Below are positions 1 through 11,830 of a stretch of DNA of 64,000 nucleotides, in pieces. The translations under genes were made by a program, and so were the position numbers. Below the pieces are notes generated by a model. It was not told the DNA's origin. It searched no databases and was given only the letters and a program-made list of their open reading frames with translations. The stretch is from assembly GCA_018287875.1 (NCBI GenBank), contig JAGVVL010000013.1:1116001-1180000 (forward strand), read 5' to 3'. The stretch comes from Nigrospora sphaerica. Its lineage: Eukaryota; Ascomycota; Sordariomycetes; Amphisphaeriales; Apiosporaceae. Position 1 is the stretch's first letter, and every line of letters starts with the position of its first letter.

Positions 1-1793
1 TGACGGATGGCTCCTGCACGAGAATCACGTCTATGTGGTCCTCCTAGCATTGCTGTAGTAAGGCCGTGTGGGCTGGTGACGATTTGCCCACGTTAGCCTG
101 CGCCACCTGCAGGACTTGTCGTCTTAACCTGGTGCGTGTCGAGTGCGTCCAATCGCTTGCCCTATTCATAGTCCACACTAGCTATGCTGTCGAGCACGCG
201 GTAGTTGATGCGTGGGATGTTCCGTTGGCTGCGCTTCGTCTTGTTCTCTTGGGTGAGCTGAGGTCGTCTTCCTAGGGCTTCCGGGGGTGTGTGAGCCGGG
301 TCCTCCATAGCCACATCGACGGTGTTCCTATCGACATTAGGCGTGTCTAATCTTGGGCTAGATTCCTCTTGTGTGTTGTCTCCCTGGCTTGTTCCTTAGG
401 GTTGGGCTGTCTTATAGAGAAGGCTGCCTGTCTGGCGGATCTTAGCGAGCTCATTTCGTGTAGGGCGTACTAACTTGCCCTTCTTCACCACTGGCTTCGC
501 CGGACAGTTCTCGTGGTTTGCTGGAGCTGGCCTGTAGCAGTTCGTATATCGTGGGCGTTCCTGGCACGGCTATAGGTGGTTATGTCCTGCTGGGAGCCGG
601 GCGCTACAGTTCTCGCATCTATCAGTTCGTATGTAGACTCGGCTCGGGTGGTATCCTTGGCATCCCGGGTTGTGTCGACTAGGAGGCGTGCGCTTCTCGA
701 TTAGACGGGCGGGCCCGCTCGCTGCGAAGAGCCGAAACGGACGGACTTTCTATAGGAACGAGACAATGCATGATCTCTTATTCGTCCCCGGTATCGGTTC
801 CTATCGCGACCAGCGCATGCTTACAGGCTCGACGCCGGTTTACACAATGACTTCATCTTATAAGAGTGCTTCGGTCTCGAATATCTCGCCGAAGATGTTC
901 GGAAGGTGTGTCGGGCAGCCGGGGACTACATAGTTAACCCACGTGACCGGGACCTCGACTGCGTTAGCTCGGAGGCTTCGCGCTAGTTCTTCCTTCCTTC
1001 AGAGAAGTATCTCCTTTGTTTCCTTGTTTCTTAGGCGGACGGCGACGCCCGTAGCTATATGGTAGACATCGGGAACGTCGACTAGAGATAGGTCGAGGGT
1101 CTTACACACGGCCTGTCGTAGGGCAAAGTTGTATTGGGTATGTGCCCAGTTTCGGTGTGCCTCTGGGATCCTCACGAGAACTCGGAGATCCTCTCGTTGA
1201 TTAGCTTGCTGGATCCGCTTATTTGCACCGTCTTGAGGCGATGGTTTCTGTCCCGCTCGGGCGACGTCGGCCCAGCTGCGCGTGGGGGCCCCGAGAGGCT
1301 CCGCACGGGTCGGGCCGGTCTCCGGCAGGAGGCGTTCTTTCGGGTGGGGGCAAATTGTGTCCCCCGTCTTCGCCTGTAGAAACGCTATAAAACCTTTCGT
1401 GATCTCCGCAGCTAGTTCCTTGTCTTCGTCGCGGTATTCTTCGATAATGCTATCTAAGGCGTGAGCAATCTTGGCAAGCACCGATCGTCGGGTGTTATAT
1501 TGTTTGTCTATATCCCTCAAAATCGGGGATAGTGCGTCCGAAGCCGGATGGTGTCCTTGCACTATGGTCGCGGCTTCTTCCGTCGTCGAAGTTTCTCGAG
1601 TGTCGTCGACCTTCCTTCGGTTTCGCAGTGGACTGTTCGCAGGGGCCTCATTCTGCCCCGTTCGCTTCCTCTTGGGAGTATAAGTGGGGGAAGCTTCTTC
1701 AAGGTGGTCGGGAGAGTCGTTTCCCGTCATCACCTCATCGATGGTGTCCTCACGAGGAGGTGAAGCCATCACGATGATGGTCCCAGAGTCCAT
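1..1793 (-). mobile_element. Decayed LINE (non-LTR retrotransposon), ORF1 side, running off the left edge
   Basis: On the minus strand an open frame of 264 codons begins at 1793 and ends at 999. It has the composition of a LINE ORF1 (gag-like) protein: a charged, disordered N-terminus with a basic nuclear-type stretch, then the segment RSWADVARAG that often precedes the RNA-binding domain in fungal LINE gag proteins. Beyond the stop at 999 recognisable gag-like peptide continues towards position 1 in shifting frames. It includes one CCHC zinc-knuckle pattern around 555-620 interrupted by a TAG. This ORF1 differs clearly from that of the LINE copies at 52-63 kb, so it is another family. No reverse transcriptase is visible because the element leaves the window. 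Nothing suggests activity. Confidence 0.6.
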
Positions 1794-2020
1794 CTGGCCT
1801 CTGGGTTGGCGTTGAGGCGCCGTTAGAGGGTTGTTAAGGATTTGGCAGTAAATAGCAGGCTGGCACTAACAGCGGGTGCCAGAAAGAATAAATAAGAAGG
1901 AAGGTCCGTTAGCCCATCTATGGGTAAGATAGATGCTTAGATTGATCACTGAGGTAATGACTGTCTATGTAGGAAATCCTCCTGACTTATATACTAAGTC
2001 ATTCCCTCACTGATACCTTG

Positions 2021-2120
2021 GATCACCTTGTCCTCCTCAAGGCTCATTGGTGAGCCTACCGGGGATCACTGGTGATCCCTCCTTGGATCACTGTTGAGCC
2101 GTGATCCATCCCTGGTGATC
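2021..2120. repeat. Cluster of short palindromes (GGATCA/TGATCC and GGCTCA/TGAGCC)
   Basis: Two perfect 6-bp-arm hairpins with the same TTGG/CTGG-type loop lie at 2041-2056 and 2063-2078. A looser one follows at 2085-2107, with extra GGATCA or TGATCC half-sites on both sides. It sits between the LINE relic and the transposase scrap. It could be the eroded end of a mobile element or a small foldback repeat. No function can be read from it. Confidence 0.5.
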
Positions 2121-2283
2121 CACCTAGTACGTTGTCCTGGCCTGAGGCTGAGTGTGGGGTGACGTGGGGTACTCGTGGCTTGTTCCCTTGTGGCTGGTGA
2201 AGAGGGGTGGTTGGTCCGTGCGTTGTCCCGTAGCGCTGGTCATAAGAGGGTTGTTTGCTTTAGCCTGGAATGCGGTGTTGTTG

Positions 2284-2493
2284 GTTCGTAACACTCTTGA
2301 AGTTAGGATTAACACTATCAAACTAAGGAAAAGGCAGAAGGTAGATTTAAGCCCTAATTCGAAGTTCGCGAATATCAAAGACGTCCAGCGGGCTCAATTA
2401 ACAGTCGGAGAAGCCGAAAGTGGTCTAGATGAAGAGAGTGACAGCGAAAGCCTAAGTGAGGCTGGTTCGTATATTAGAGTTATCATTAATTAA
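2284..2493 (+). pseudogene. C-terminal scrap of a pogo/Fot1-family transposase
   Basis: About 65 codons of this frame match the tail layout of fungal pogo-type transposases: a basic RKRQKV stretch, a segment like FANIKDVQRAQ, then an acidic run DEESDSES and a short hydrophobic end before TAA. The tail of the complete pogo-type element at 41-43 kb has the same order (KKRRRV, FVTILEVREVKQA, acidic run, CIMIS). No HTH or DDE catalytic domain is present upstream, so this is a fragment. GC-rich inverted stretches at 2540-2590 may be remains of its terminal repeat, but this could not be shown. Confidence 0.45.
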
Positions 2494-3087
2494 GGCTATA
2501 TTTGAAATTCTATTGATAGGGCTGGTTTTCGCTGGCTGATTTTTGGGGGGCCCGAAAGTGAGGGGGCCCCGAATGGGGGTCCTCGAACTTATTCATATAA
2601 AGTAGCACGAGCATATCTATCATGTCGAGAAGCAAAGGGTAATATTCACAATCAGTGGTCAACGGTGAATTGGCACCATTTGCCTATCCTCGGCGGACCA
2701 GTTGCCATTGTCAGAAAGGAAGACTCAGTTATCCGGGTCACGGAGTCCAGAGTTCCAGAATATCTTTCCATCAGGAGCCACATCATCGTGGTCTGTTATG
2801 CGCACCAAGTGATACAAGTTCTGTAAAATTTACGGTCGGTCAGAGGACCTGTAGCCTGCGCCAACAATTAAAATCTTCGTTGCATATATCTACTTCGCTG
2901 GTTCCACGTTTAGCCTCGACCAACTTATTTGCCTGGCTCAGGTGATGAAGCCGTTCATGTAGCCCACCCAGTATATAAAGTCAGGATCACCTGACCGAGA
3001 AATTGGCACTGGACACAAGTTGCTGCAATTTAATCCAAACTCGGAGTCCTCGGATAGCGATATCCGTTACAGGATTCCATCCCGTAT
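2494..3087. other. Gene-free stretch downstream of the permease gene
   Basis: Apart from the GGGGGCCC-rich patch at about 2547-2577 nothing recognisable was found. The last part is the 3' flank of the minus-strand permease. Confidence 0.4.
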
Positions 3088-4635
3088 TTACATGACTTCC
3101 TTTCTATCTCCTCTGGCACTGTAGTTTCTCGTCGCCAACAAGTACAACGTACAGCCACAAGTAATGGTACCTCCGCATAACATCTGCAGTGGAAGATAAC
3201 CCCTGCCCGCGCCCATCAAAATCCCACCAATGGGACTTCCTACCAGCATGCCAATGCTGGAGACTCCAAGTGACATACCCATACGAGTGCCGACGACGCG
3301 TAAATCTGCCGTAATCTCGGAGAGAAGGACGGGGGGTAAAGAAACAGCGGCACCGGCAAAGAAGCCGTACACGAGCCCGAATATGACAGCGCCCGTCATG
3401 TTTCGGACAGCGGTCCAGGTGAATGCCAACACGGCTAATAAGAAGGTGTTCGAAAGTGTCATCGGCCGCGCCCCATACTTTCCAGCGAGCACGTTGATCA
3501 GAACGCGGCCGAAGAACGAGCCGGCGCTGATGCAGGCCAGCAGGTAAGAAGAGACGTCCGACGAAACCTCGAGGACCTGCCTTGCGTACAGGGGGATGTA
3601 GAAGAAGGGCAGGTACAGTCCCGTCCACACCAAGAGGAGACCAAGGGTAAAAAGGAGGTAGTGGGGATCGGCAAAGGCGCTTCGATCGAGGAGTTGGCGA
3701 CGAGAAGTCGCGCGACCAGAAGGCACGCCTTGAGAGGGCTTCAGAAGGACGAAGCTGGAGAATAGAAACACGAGGAGTACAAGACCGACGGCTCGATTGG
3801 CCCACTGGTAGCCGAATTTCGTAGTCATGCTCCGAAACATGATGGGAATGACCACGCCACCTTTCAGTGAGCCGTCAGCGAAAGTTGGAGAATTGCAAGC
3901 GCTCGATGGGGCGATGCCTACCTACGCTCCCCCCAGAAGCGGCGATGCCAAGAGCCACGGACCGTCTTTCGACGAAGCAGTTGGTGACGTGGGCCAAGCT
4001 GGGGGTATAGAAACATCCGGCGCCCAAGCCGACGCAGAGGCCCAGGGACAAGAGGGTCTCGGCAAATGTTGTCGCTGACCCGGCCGCCACGAATCCAGCC
4101 ACGGCAAGGGCCCCGCCGCCTGCCACCAAGCTTCTCAAATAGCCGAGGTCGTAAGCGGGGCCGGCAAAGATGCCGACAACGACCATGACGAAGCCCTGAA
4201 TGGTGCCGATCCAGGCAATGTTCGACTCACCATAGCCAGACAGGTAGGAGCCCTGGAGGTACTCTTGCCATTGGCCAAAGCCCACAGTGAGGCCACTGAT
4301 GACGCAGGGTAAGTTGGGATCCGAGCTCGGATAGCTGATGTGGAAAGAAAGCTCCCAAGAAAAACACAGGTGCGAAGGTGCCGGTCGACTTACGAGGAAC
4401 TAAAGCATAAGAGAAACGACACAAGAACCTGCAGCCACTTCCAACCCCACCGGTCAGAAGCTGTGGGCAGAGGAGCATCGTCCAATGAAGTGGCGCCAGA
4501 CTTGACGGAACTGGTCACGACCTCGATGGCTTTCTCGCCCGTGTCTTTGCTCTTCGGCCACATTGGCGTAGGACTGTCTGAGTGGGCCTGGGAAGCAAGT
4601 ATTGGGCTAAAGATGAAGGGGGATGAACTCAGCAT
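3088..4635 (-). CDS. MFS transporter, monocarboxylate-permease type
   Basis: Three exons, 4394-4635, 3922-4295 and 3088-3860, join in phase across GT-AG introns of 98 and 61 bp to give 462 residues, normal for the family. The N-terminal cytoplasmic tail is followed by SDRWGWKWLQVL, which resembles the conserved motif before helix 1 of monocarboxylate transporters. The loop GIAASGGSVGGVVIPIM around the second splice is the typical helix 5 region. Twelve hydrophobic segments can be counted. Start: ATG at 4635; an in-frame ATG at 4563 is a plausible alternative. Such fungal permeases sit in the plasma membrane and carry monocarboxylates, riboflavin or metabolites; the substrate cannot be told. 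It lies about 0.8 kb downstream of the monooxygenase gene on the same strand, as exporters of metabolite clusters often do, but that link is inferred. Confidence 0.85.
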
Positions 4636-5448
4636 CGGTTCCTTCAGGATTGCCTACGTGGACACGGGATCTGAGGACCGTGCATCTTTATAGGTCTGTA
4701 AATGGAGCGCGGGTCCTGATAAGTGTCTCAGAGTGTCTGTCACCAGGGTCGAAACGGAACTCCGTCGTTGTGCAAGGGACGGCGATTCGGGACATACCCG
4801 CTCCCGGCTCTACCTGCGGACGACCTTTACCCCGAGCAGTACAGTTTTGCAGTGGATATGGCATGTACGGTCCCACGCTGCCAAGCCACGTCTATGAAAT
4901 TAATTTGGGCGGCGGTTTCGCCGCCCTTAGCGCGTTGCGTATAGTGTGGCTATTTGCTTTACTGATGCGCAGTATTTCATACGGCTGTCACGGCTGGCTG
5001 ACGGCAAGTATCGTACCTCCTTTTATTCCTACCCCCCAGCTCTACAAGGGGTTTTTTTTTTTTTTTACCGAGGGCTGATCGCAGCAGTGGATACCTCGGA
5101 ATTTGGGACCCTCTTCGGAACCAGACATATTCGGTAAATTTCGAAATGCTTTAACTTTGGGATCCATATACTTTCCTCCGTGCCGGTAAGCCCAAATCTT
5201 TATCATGGGCTCCGGGAGGAGCGCCATATTGAACCTTCGTGTGGCACGGCTCGGTGACGGTCGTCTGATTAGGTGTCGGGAGCAAGCTTGCGGGAGGGTT
5301 AGGTTTGTTATACACCGGGTGACACTGCGACACGGATCGCCGATGGAAGTAAAACTATAACACAGTTATTGACATTCCGAGATTCCGTTACAGAATGCAG
5401 GGGAGCTCGTACCTCCACAGTAAGACCCACAGCCCCCATGGATTCGTC
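4636..5448. other. Intergenic: permease promoter side and monooxygenase 3' flank
   Basis: No gene seen. It contains a T-run of about 17 bases at 5051-5067. The short ORFs here have no protein-like features. Confidence 0.4.
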
Positions 5449-7525
5449 CTAGTTCGCTTCTACCGTCACGGCCCAGCTTTTCCTGGGCGTTACACTGGGA
5501 GTGGGTACCACCTGGCGGATTTCCAACCCCGGCAGCGTTTGAGCATCGTCGGCCATGCTAGCATAGACGCGGTTCCGGTACTCGACAGGGCCTCCGCCCC
5601 AGCCACTCCGCCTGGCCCGGAGCGTGACCTCGACGGGCGAGGGACGGCGGAGAAGGGCGGCGGCTTCACCGTTGTAGTAGCCAGGCGTGCAGCCGTCGAG
5701 GATACGGAACCAGTGCGAGCGCTTGGCCACCTCGTCAGTGTAGCTGTCCTCGGCCGGCTTGGCGGCCTCGATGACGAGGCCGTCGGTGCCGGCGGGTCGG
5801 CGGGCGGCGGCAGCACGCACGATGTGGCTGGCAAGGCGGGCGATGGTGTCGTAGTAGGGCGTGAGGTTGGGCGAGGACCCGACGCCCGCGGCCGCGTAGA
5901 AAAACATGTTTGGGAACCCATGAGTCATGACGCCGTGCAGGGTCCCGAAATCGGGAGCGTCCCATTTCTCCTGGATCGACCTGCCGCCGCGGCCCACTAT
6001 GGTGCCGCCCATGCGTTGCGCCGGCGAGGCGCTGGACGATGGCGCGAAGCCCGTAGCCAGGATCAGGCAATCCAACTCGTAAGCCACGCCATTGGCCACC
6101 AGCCCGGATTCCGTGTATTCCTCGATCCCCTTGCCGTCCGTGTCGACCAGGGTCACGTTCGGCCGGTTGAAGGCGGACAGGTACTCGTCGTGGAAGGTGG
6201 GCCGTTTGCACCAACCGGGATACCAAGGTTTGAGTTTGTCAGCCGTTTCGGCGTTGCTGACCCTTTCGTCGATAAGGGAACGGCCTGCGTTGGCCACCGC
6301 TTCGTCCACTTTGAGCATCTCAGACTCGCGTTGCTCGAGGTTCCCAGTGCTGCTGTATCGTTGACTTCCAATGGCGGCAGCGTATGCGGCATTGGCCGTC
6401 CACCCATCGCCAATCAGGTCGTCTACAACGCCACTGGGATCGTCGGTGATCAAGCGATCGAAGTTGTCTTGCCTCCGGTACTGCCATCCTGGCCCTGTGG
6501 CCACCTTGCATGCCCATTCTTGCGGATCGACGGTCTCTCTAACCCGCGGGAAGCAGTATGACGGCGTCCGCTGGAAGACGTAGAGGTGGCCAGCCCATTT
6601 GGCCACCTCGGGGATCAGCTGGACGGCCGTTGCGCCAGTGCCCACGATGCCGACCTGTACGTATCGCGTTGTCTTTCAGAAACCGCGCTACTATTCAGGG
6701 CTCCGAGTCACGTACCTTTTTGCCCCGGAGGTTGACAAGGGTCGGGTTCTCCTGCGTACCGCCCGTGTATTCATAATCCCAACGCGCGGTGTGGAATGTC
6801 TTCACCCGACTGCCCAGACCACCGAGTCCGGGGATCCTGGGGACTTGTGGGGTGTAGAAGTAACCCCAGCCTCCGAAGACGAATTGGGCATCGATCATCA
6901 AGGGTAGGTCTGTGTCATCCCCAGCGCCCTGCATCACCTGAACTTTCCACACGCCCTGACCCTCGTCCCAAATCTGGCTTACCACCTTATTGTGGAACAA
7001 GACGGGAAGGTTGAGGGCTTTTCCGATACGTTCGGCATGCTCACGGATCTCGTAGCCAAAGGCGTACCGATGCCTTGGAGTGTAATTCATTTCTTCCAGC
7101 AGCGGCATGTAAATGGAAGACTCCACATCACAGCCGACGCCGGGGTATCTGCGTCCGTTTCGGTTGCGATTAATACTTTGCCTTTGCGCAGATGGCCGGT
7201 GTGATTTGACGTACCGATTCCAGTACCATGTTCCCCCGAAGCCTCCTGCGTTATCAATCATGAGAATGTCGGACGATCGATAGCCTGCTTCTATCAGCCT
7301 GTAGGCGAAAAGCAAGCCACTGTGCCCTGCTCCCACGATGAGAAACTTGACTCTCTGCCCCTGGCGGATACGTGGATTCTCGTGGGCAATGCGACCGTTG
7401 TCAGCATATGGATCCGTGTCAAGCTGCCGCCCTTCACCCTGGAAAGTGGCGTATTGGTTCGCGGCGCGGAAACGAAGGTGCTTGGACCTTTCCTCCAGGT
7501 ACTTGTCGGTCGTGGAAAGCCCCAT
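5449..7525 (-). CDS. FAD-dependent monooxygenase, Baeyer-Villiger type
   Basis: Exons 7215-7525, 6716-7148 and 5449-6654 (introns 66 and 61 bp) give 649 residues. The 66-bp intron is a multiple of three and has no stop, so an unspliced reading looks open but breaks a conserved motif; splicing restores GGTWYWNRYPGVGCDVES. Other landmarks are the FAD-binding GAGHSG at residues 65-70, the HTARWDYEYTGG segment that matches the Baeyer-Villiger fingerprint region, a second dinucleotide site GTGATA for NADPH, and the late ATGF motif. The family inserts an oxygen next to a ketone, or oxidises heteroatoms, using NADPH and O2. The substrate is unknown. Neighbours on the same strand (P5CR-like enzyme, P450, permease) suggest a specialised-metabolite or degradation pathway. 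Confidence 0.88.
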
Positions 7526-8957
7526 TTTGTCTCTGGGCGTCGTCAGATATCCGAATCAGGAACGTGATGATAGCAATTAAATGCTTCTCGATGAAGGTGG
7601 ATATCTTTTTAAATGGGCAAAGAATAGCTCTAGCTAATTGCGTGCACCTGGAAGCGGCGGAATCGGTTGAGAAACCCGTCTGAATTCGGACGTAGAGATG
7701 GTACATCTTATTGTGCTCAGCGCTGGGTCACCATATCAGACGAAATATTTATACAAAGGTCGAGTCAAAGCCCTGAAGGCCTCGGCAAGTCGTGGATGAA
7801 AAGCCCGACAAGGTCGCCGACACAGTCGGCCGCGTCCCGATACACGTCAGGCGAAGCCGCGGCATTAACCTTGGATGAACTGAATTCGCTGTCGCTATCG
7901 TTTGGTATATCCGGATGCTGAGTTCGGCCAAGCAACACAGGTCGCACTGGAATGGGTAGCTCCAGTCTCACATTGCTAATAAGCCCCACGCTTCAAGCTC
8001 GGAACCTCCGGGCCGCGCAGTCAGGGTCCGGGGCAGCGGCCGGGGCAGCGGCTAAAAGCTCCACCTAGGTTACCACTTTTCGGACACACCAAATACTTCC
8101 GACACGTACAAACTAGAGGTGGATACGGTACTCCCGGCCATTAACTGAATGCGGAATGCGCCAGTTGTTTCCCCTGGGAAAAAGACTGTTTGCCACGGAG
8201 ACTGTGCATGGCTGGCGGACTAGGCGGCAGATTGTTCTCCTCTGGTCCCACTGCGTATGCGGAAAGAACATGGCATCAACGCCACTTTTATCCACGCCGT
8301 AGCGGTGTTCGTTTCGCTTTATATAGGCGCAACTCATAAGATGTCATGTGATATCAGCAGCCTAAAGGAGAAGGGTAAGCGTCAAAACTGCACAGACGAG
8401 GTGTTTGAAGAGTGATAGATGGTTGTCTCCACCTTGTTTCCCAGTCCAGATATGGAGTGACACTGACAGCAAATGCTGACATCCAAACAAGTCAGCCCGT
8501 TAAAACGACGCCACCGACATTGGCGTGGATGCCGAGTTGTCGCATGCTGGCCGGGAAATACTTAACCTTAATCAGGACGTACCTTAGGCTCGCAATACCG
8601 TACGCACATCTTGAGTGGAGGCTGGCTGCTGTTTATTGTGGCGTAGAGGCTTGTGGAGATGCATACGGCATGCATCTTAGCTCTTGAAGATGGGGCATCC
8701 ACTCTCTGTCACATAGACTAATGACATGAGGTTATTTAAACTTCCGTAGCGTGAGTTTAAGCTTCTGCTAAATATGAGCCGGAAAGGACGGTGTTTGGCG
8801 GGTCCCACGTGTGGTGTGACCCGGCGTAAGATGATGACAGCGAATGACAATAAGCGATCAAAAGTCCCTTCCACCTTTCCGACCTGGTTGGTCCGGCTTT
8901 CTCTCCTATCGTCCCGCAGGCCAATTCCACCCCTGGGCCTACCAGCGCCTCGCATGA
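7526..8957. other. Intergenic, monooxygenase promoter side
   Basis: No convincing gene or RNA. Short ORFs on both strands lack family motifs and splice patterns. Confidence 0.4.
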
Positions 8958-9016
8958 CTCGCTTTTGCCGGCTTAACTCGCTTTGCCGGCTTCACTCGCT
9001 TTTCCTGGCTTCACCA
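8958..9016. repeat. Three-unit tandem repeat across a stop codon
   Basis: About three imperfect copies of an 18-20 bp unit (ACTCGCTTTTGCCGGCTT and variants) lie head to tail. They span the stop codon and last codons of the P5CR-like gene at 8992. Confidence 0.55.
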
Positions 9017-9996
9017 CCCATGGCGCGGTTGGCATGCCAGCTTGCATCGACGGCCGCCTTGATGGCCCGGTCTGTCTCCAGCCGATCCAGCGTGCGCACC
9101 GCCTTTTCGGTGCTACCGCCGGCAACGCACACGTCGGCAAGGAGCTCGAGAAGCGTCGAATCACTCTGCTGTGCCAGTGTTGCCGAGCCCAGACAACTCT
9201 GCACGACAAGCTGCCGCCCCAGCTCGGCGGGAAGGCCATGCGAAACCCCGGCCGCCACCAGTGATTGCATCACGTGGAAGATGTAAGCAGGTGCAGAGCT
9301 GTCGGTTACGCGCGGCCCATGACCATGTCAGCAGTGGTAAGCGAGGGCCAAGGACAGAAGCGGGGTCAGGTAGAGAGTGAGGGGAAAGGGGCTTTCGGAA
9401 GATGGTAAGCAGCAGGGGCATGGAAAAACTAACCCTGATATGGAAGCCACAATATCTAGGAGGTCTTCCCGTGGGAGAACCACGGTGGCCGGGGACATTC
9501 CTTGGAATATAGCCTTTATCTCGGACTCCATGTCTGGAGTCGTGAAGCGGTTCAAAAATAGAGCCGTCGCGCCCTGGCGGACGGAAACCGGCGTATTAGG
9601 CATGGTGCGCACGATGGCCGTCTCTTGCGGCAGCCAGCCCTCCAGCTGCGCGACAGTGATGCCGGGACAGAGCGTTATCACGACGGGTTTCTGTACCGCC
9701 CCAGAGGCCTTGAAGGCGTGCCGGATCTGCTCACAGACGTCGTACGTGAACTGGGGCTGCGTGGCTATGATCACAACATGGCGGCCATCACCCGCTCTGG
9801 GTTTCCAGATCCGTGGGTCCTCGTTATCCCCCGTCACCAGAGCGTCGGGATAGTCGGTCGTAAGCTGTTGGACGGACTTGGGTCGTCGGTGCGTCAGGGC
9901 TAACGAGTACGTGCTCCGTGCCCAGTCCGAAAGCCCGTTGGCAATTAAGCGGCCAAAGACGCCGCAGCCGATGATGGTGAGTTGGGAAGAAGGCAT
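8992..9996 (-). CDS. Pyrroline-5-carboxylate reductase-like NAD(P)H oxidoreductase
   Basis: Exons 9434-9996 and 8992-9298 join over a 135-bp intron to give 289 residues, the usual family length. The N-terminal Rossmann domain starts with TIIGCGVFGRLIANGL (GxGxxG). Residues near VRTMPNTPVSVRQGATAL match the conserved P5CR block, and the junction rebuilds SGSAPAYIFHVMQSL at the start of the helical dimerisation domain. The conserved CVAGGSTEKAVRTL block follows. The housekeeping enzyme reduces pyrroline-5-carboxylate to proline; many fungi also have divergent paralogues in specialised-metabolite clusters that reduce cyclic imines. Its place between a monooxygenase and a P450 favours the second role, by inference. 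Introns and motifs are clear; the exact substrate is not. Confidence 0.87.
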
Positions 9997-11222
9997 CGTA
10001 GGACGGAGTAGTGGGTCAAGTGCTGGATCTACCCCGTCTTTCTCCCACCCCCGTGCAGAAGGGGGGAATATATAGGAGCAGCAGCCCGACCAGGGGAGCG
10101 CCAGCTGACCACTTGAAGCTAGCCGATGGGTTCTAGGGCCTCGATCCGTCGCGGGACCACTCGTATATGCCTGATGATTAGCCGAGCAACTCTATCCTGA
10201 GATTTCCGGGTACCAAGTGGCTTTCCTAGTTCCGACAATATCCGCTTTCGACCACACGGTGCATTAGCGCGCGCAGCGGTCCGCAACCCTAAGTACGTGG
10301 CTCAAGATATGAACCTCGATCACTGTTACATGGCTGCATGGGACTAGAAGCACTAGATGCACCATCAGCAAGTATGATTCCGAGGTAAGGCCGGTACCTA
10401 TGTAACGTCGGAGAATTCTATTCTTCCCTAACTTGCCACAAGCGGCACCTTTGTACCTCATGTTGCCTTGTTTTGGAAGTCAAGCCAGCACCCGTTACCC
10501 CCTCAGAGTTACCGACGGTTGTTTTGAAAAACTTTTTTGTCTGAAGGTAGTGAGTCGTGCTCAAAACTCAAAAACGGTTTGCTCCAAATGCGCAGGCGAA
10601 TGCAGGTCTGCTTTAGACTTTGAACCTGTGCTGGCTATATCGGGGAGCCGTGTTGCCCTCCATGTATCAACCTTTATCCTTTGTGCCCTTTCGAGCTTGA
10701 CCACCCCTCTCCATTGCCATGTTGCTGGCAGGCTTAGTATTCTCTCCTCGAAACCCTGACGCCTTCGCACTGTTTCTTGGAATTTATGCCATCTTTCTGG
10801 TCGTTTATCGTCTCTTCCTCGGTTCGTTAAGGAAATTTCCTGTCTAAGCCTGCAGCAGACGCCTTCCAGTGGGTGCCCCTACCCGAGACATGTCTAAAAT
10901 CGTAACCGGATAAGAAGTCTCTTGGATGCTATAATATGAACTCTACGTACGATTTATAAGACACTCTAACGGAATATTTAAACTAAGGACTTAGACCATT
11001 AGGTTGTATTATACGAAAGTGGGGTAGAGATTAAGAAAGGCGCCAAGTCCACAATCCCTTTTTGCTCATGGTAAAGCGATATCTCGTCATCTTTGTAAGT
11101 GGTTATGTCACTTTATTTACTCTCTTATATTCTTGTACCTTCGATGTTTCTTACGCCCAGAATTCTACTATGATATTGTAGAAAAGGCCTCATAGACGTT
11201 CCACATCGTTCAGCTGCAGGAG
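9997..11222. other. Intergenic, mostly AT-leaning, no gene seen
   Basis: The first part is the promoter side of the P5CR-like gene. From about 10800 to 11170 the sequence is AT-rich. No coding potential or RNA gene was recognised. Confidence 0.4.
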
Positions 11223-11830
11223 GCTACGGTCCCGTCACCCGTATCAGTCCCAAGTATATCCATTTTAAGACGCCCGAATTCTACGACGCCCTGCGCACGA
11301 ACTTGCAGCGTCTCGGAATGAGTGGCACTGAACCAACAATGCCCTTGGCATTCTTTTGTCCACCTTGGTACCGAATTACACCATCTGCATCTAATGCGGC
11401 GCTCCGTTATTACCTCTTTCTCCTAATAACTTGGGGGCTCAAGCTTGAGTCCATGATACGAAAACAGCCAAAGCGCTGCTTGGAAGACTGCACAGGTATG
11501 TTCCACGGGTCGGGCGCTATCTTCAGACCGGTCCAATACGTCACGGTCTTCACCGCGGTGGAGAAAGTATCGCTTGAAGTGCCGATCTTCTCACGGCGAT
11601 CATCGTCCATGCCCGAGATATCACCACTAGTTATTCTTTCCGTGTGTCCAACGACCCAGTCAACGCGCCCGATTCCGACAAGGATTTCTGTGCGGCGCGC
11701 ATCAGTGGATGCTTGCAGGTTTTCATGTCGCGGAAGTTCCCGTTCCTGCTCCATGTGGCTAAGATGATACCAAGGCCCCGGTTCCGGAAACTGAACCCGG
11801 ACATGAGCTAAGATTTTACCATGCTGGCCC
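11223..11830 (+). pseudogene. Relic of a cytochrome P450 gene (N-terminal half)
   Basis: Pieces of P450 protein can be read in order on the plus strand but in different frames. First comes YGPVTRISPKYIHFKTPEFYDALRT from 11225. Then LESMIRKQPKRCLED and AIFRPVQYVTVFTA between 11440 and 11560. Then VHARDITTSYSFRVSNDPVNAPD and FMSRKFPFLLHVAKMIPRP up to about 11810. These correspond to the region before and around helices A to F of trichodiene-oxygenase-like fungal P450s. The I helix, ExxR and haem-binding loop are absent. At least two frameshifts and stops separate the pieces. It differs in sequence from the intact P450 at 14.6-16.5 kb, so it is not a simple duplicate of it. Confidence 0.6.

Noticed and set aside
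5051..5067. T-run as a polyadenylation or LINE tail mark
   Set aside because: No LINE sequence or target duplication adjoins it, so it is only a homopolymer.
5395..6561. 388-codon plus-strand ORF
   Set aside because: It lies antisense to the third exon of the flavin monooxygenase, whose motifs are unmistakable; GC-rich coding DNA often leaves such open shadows.
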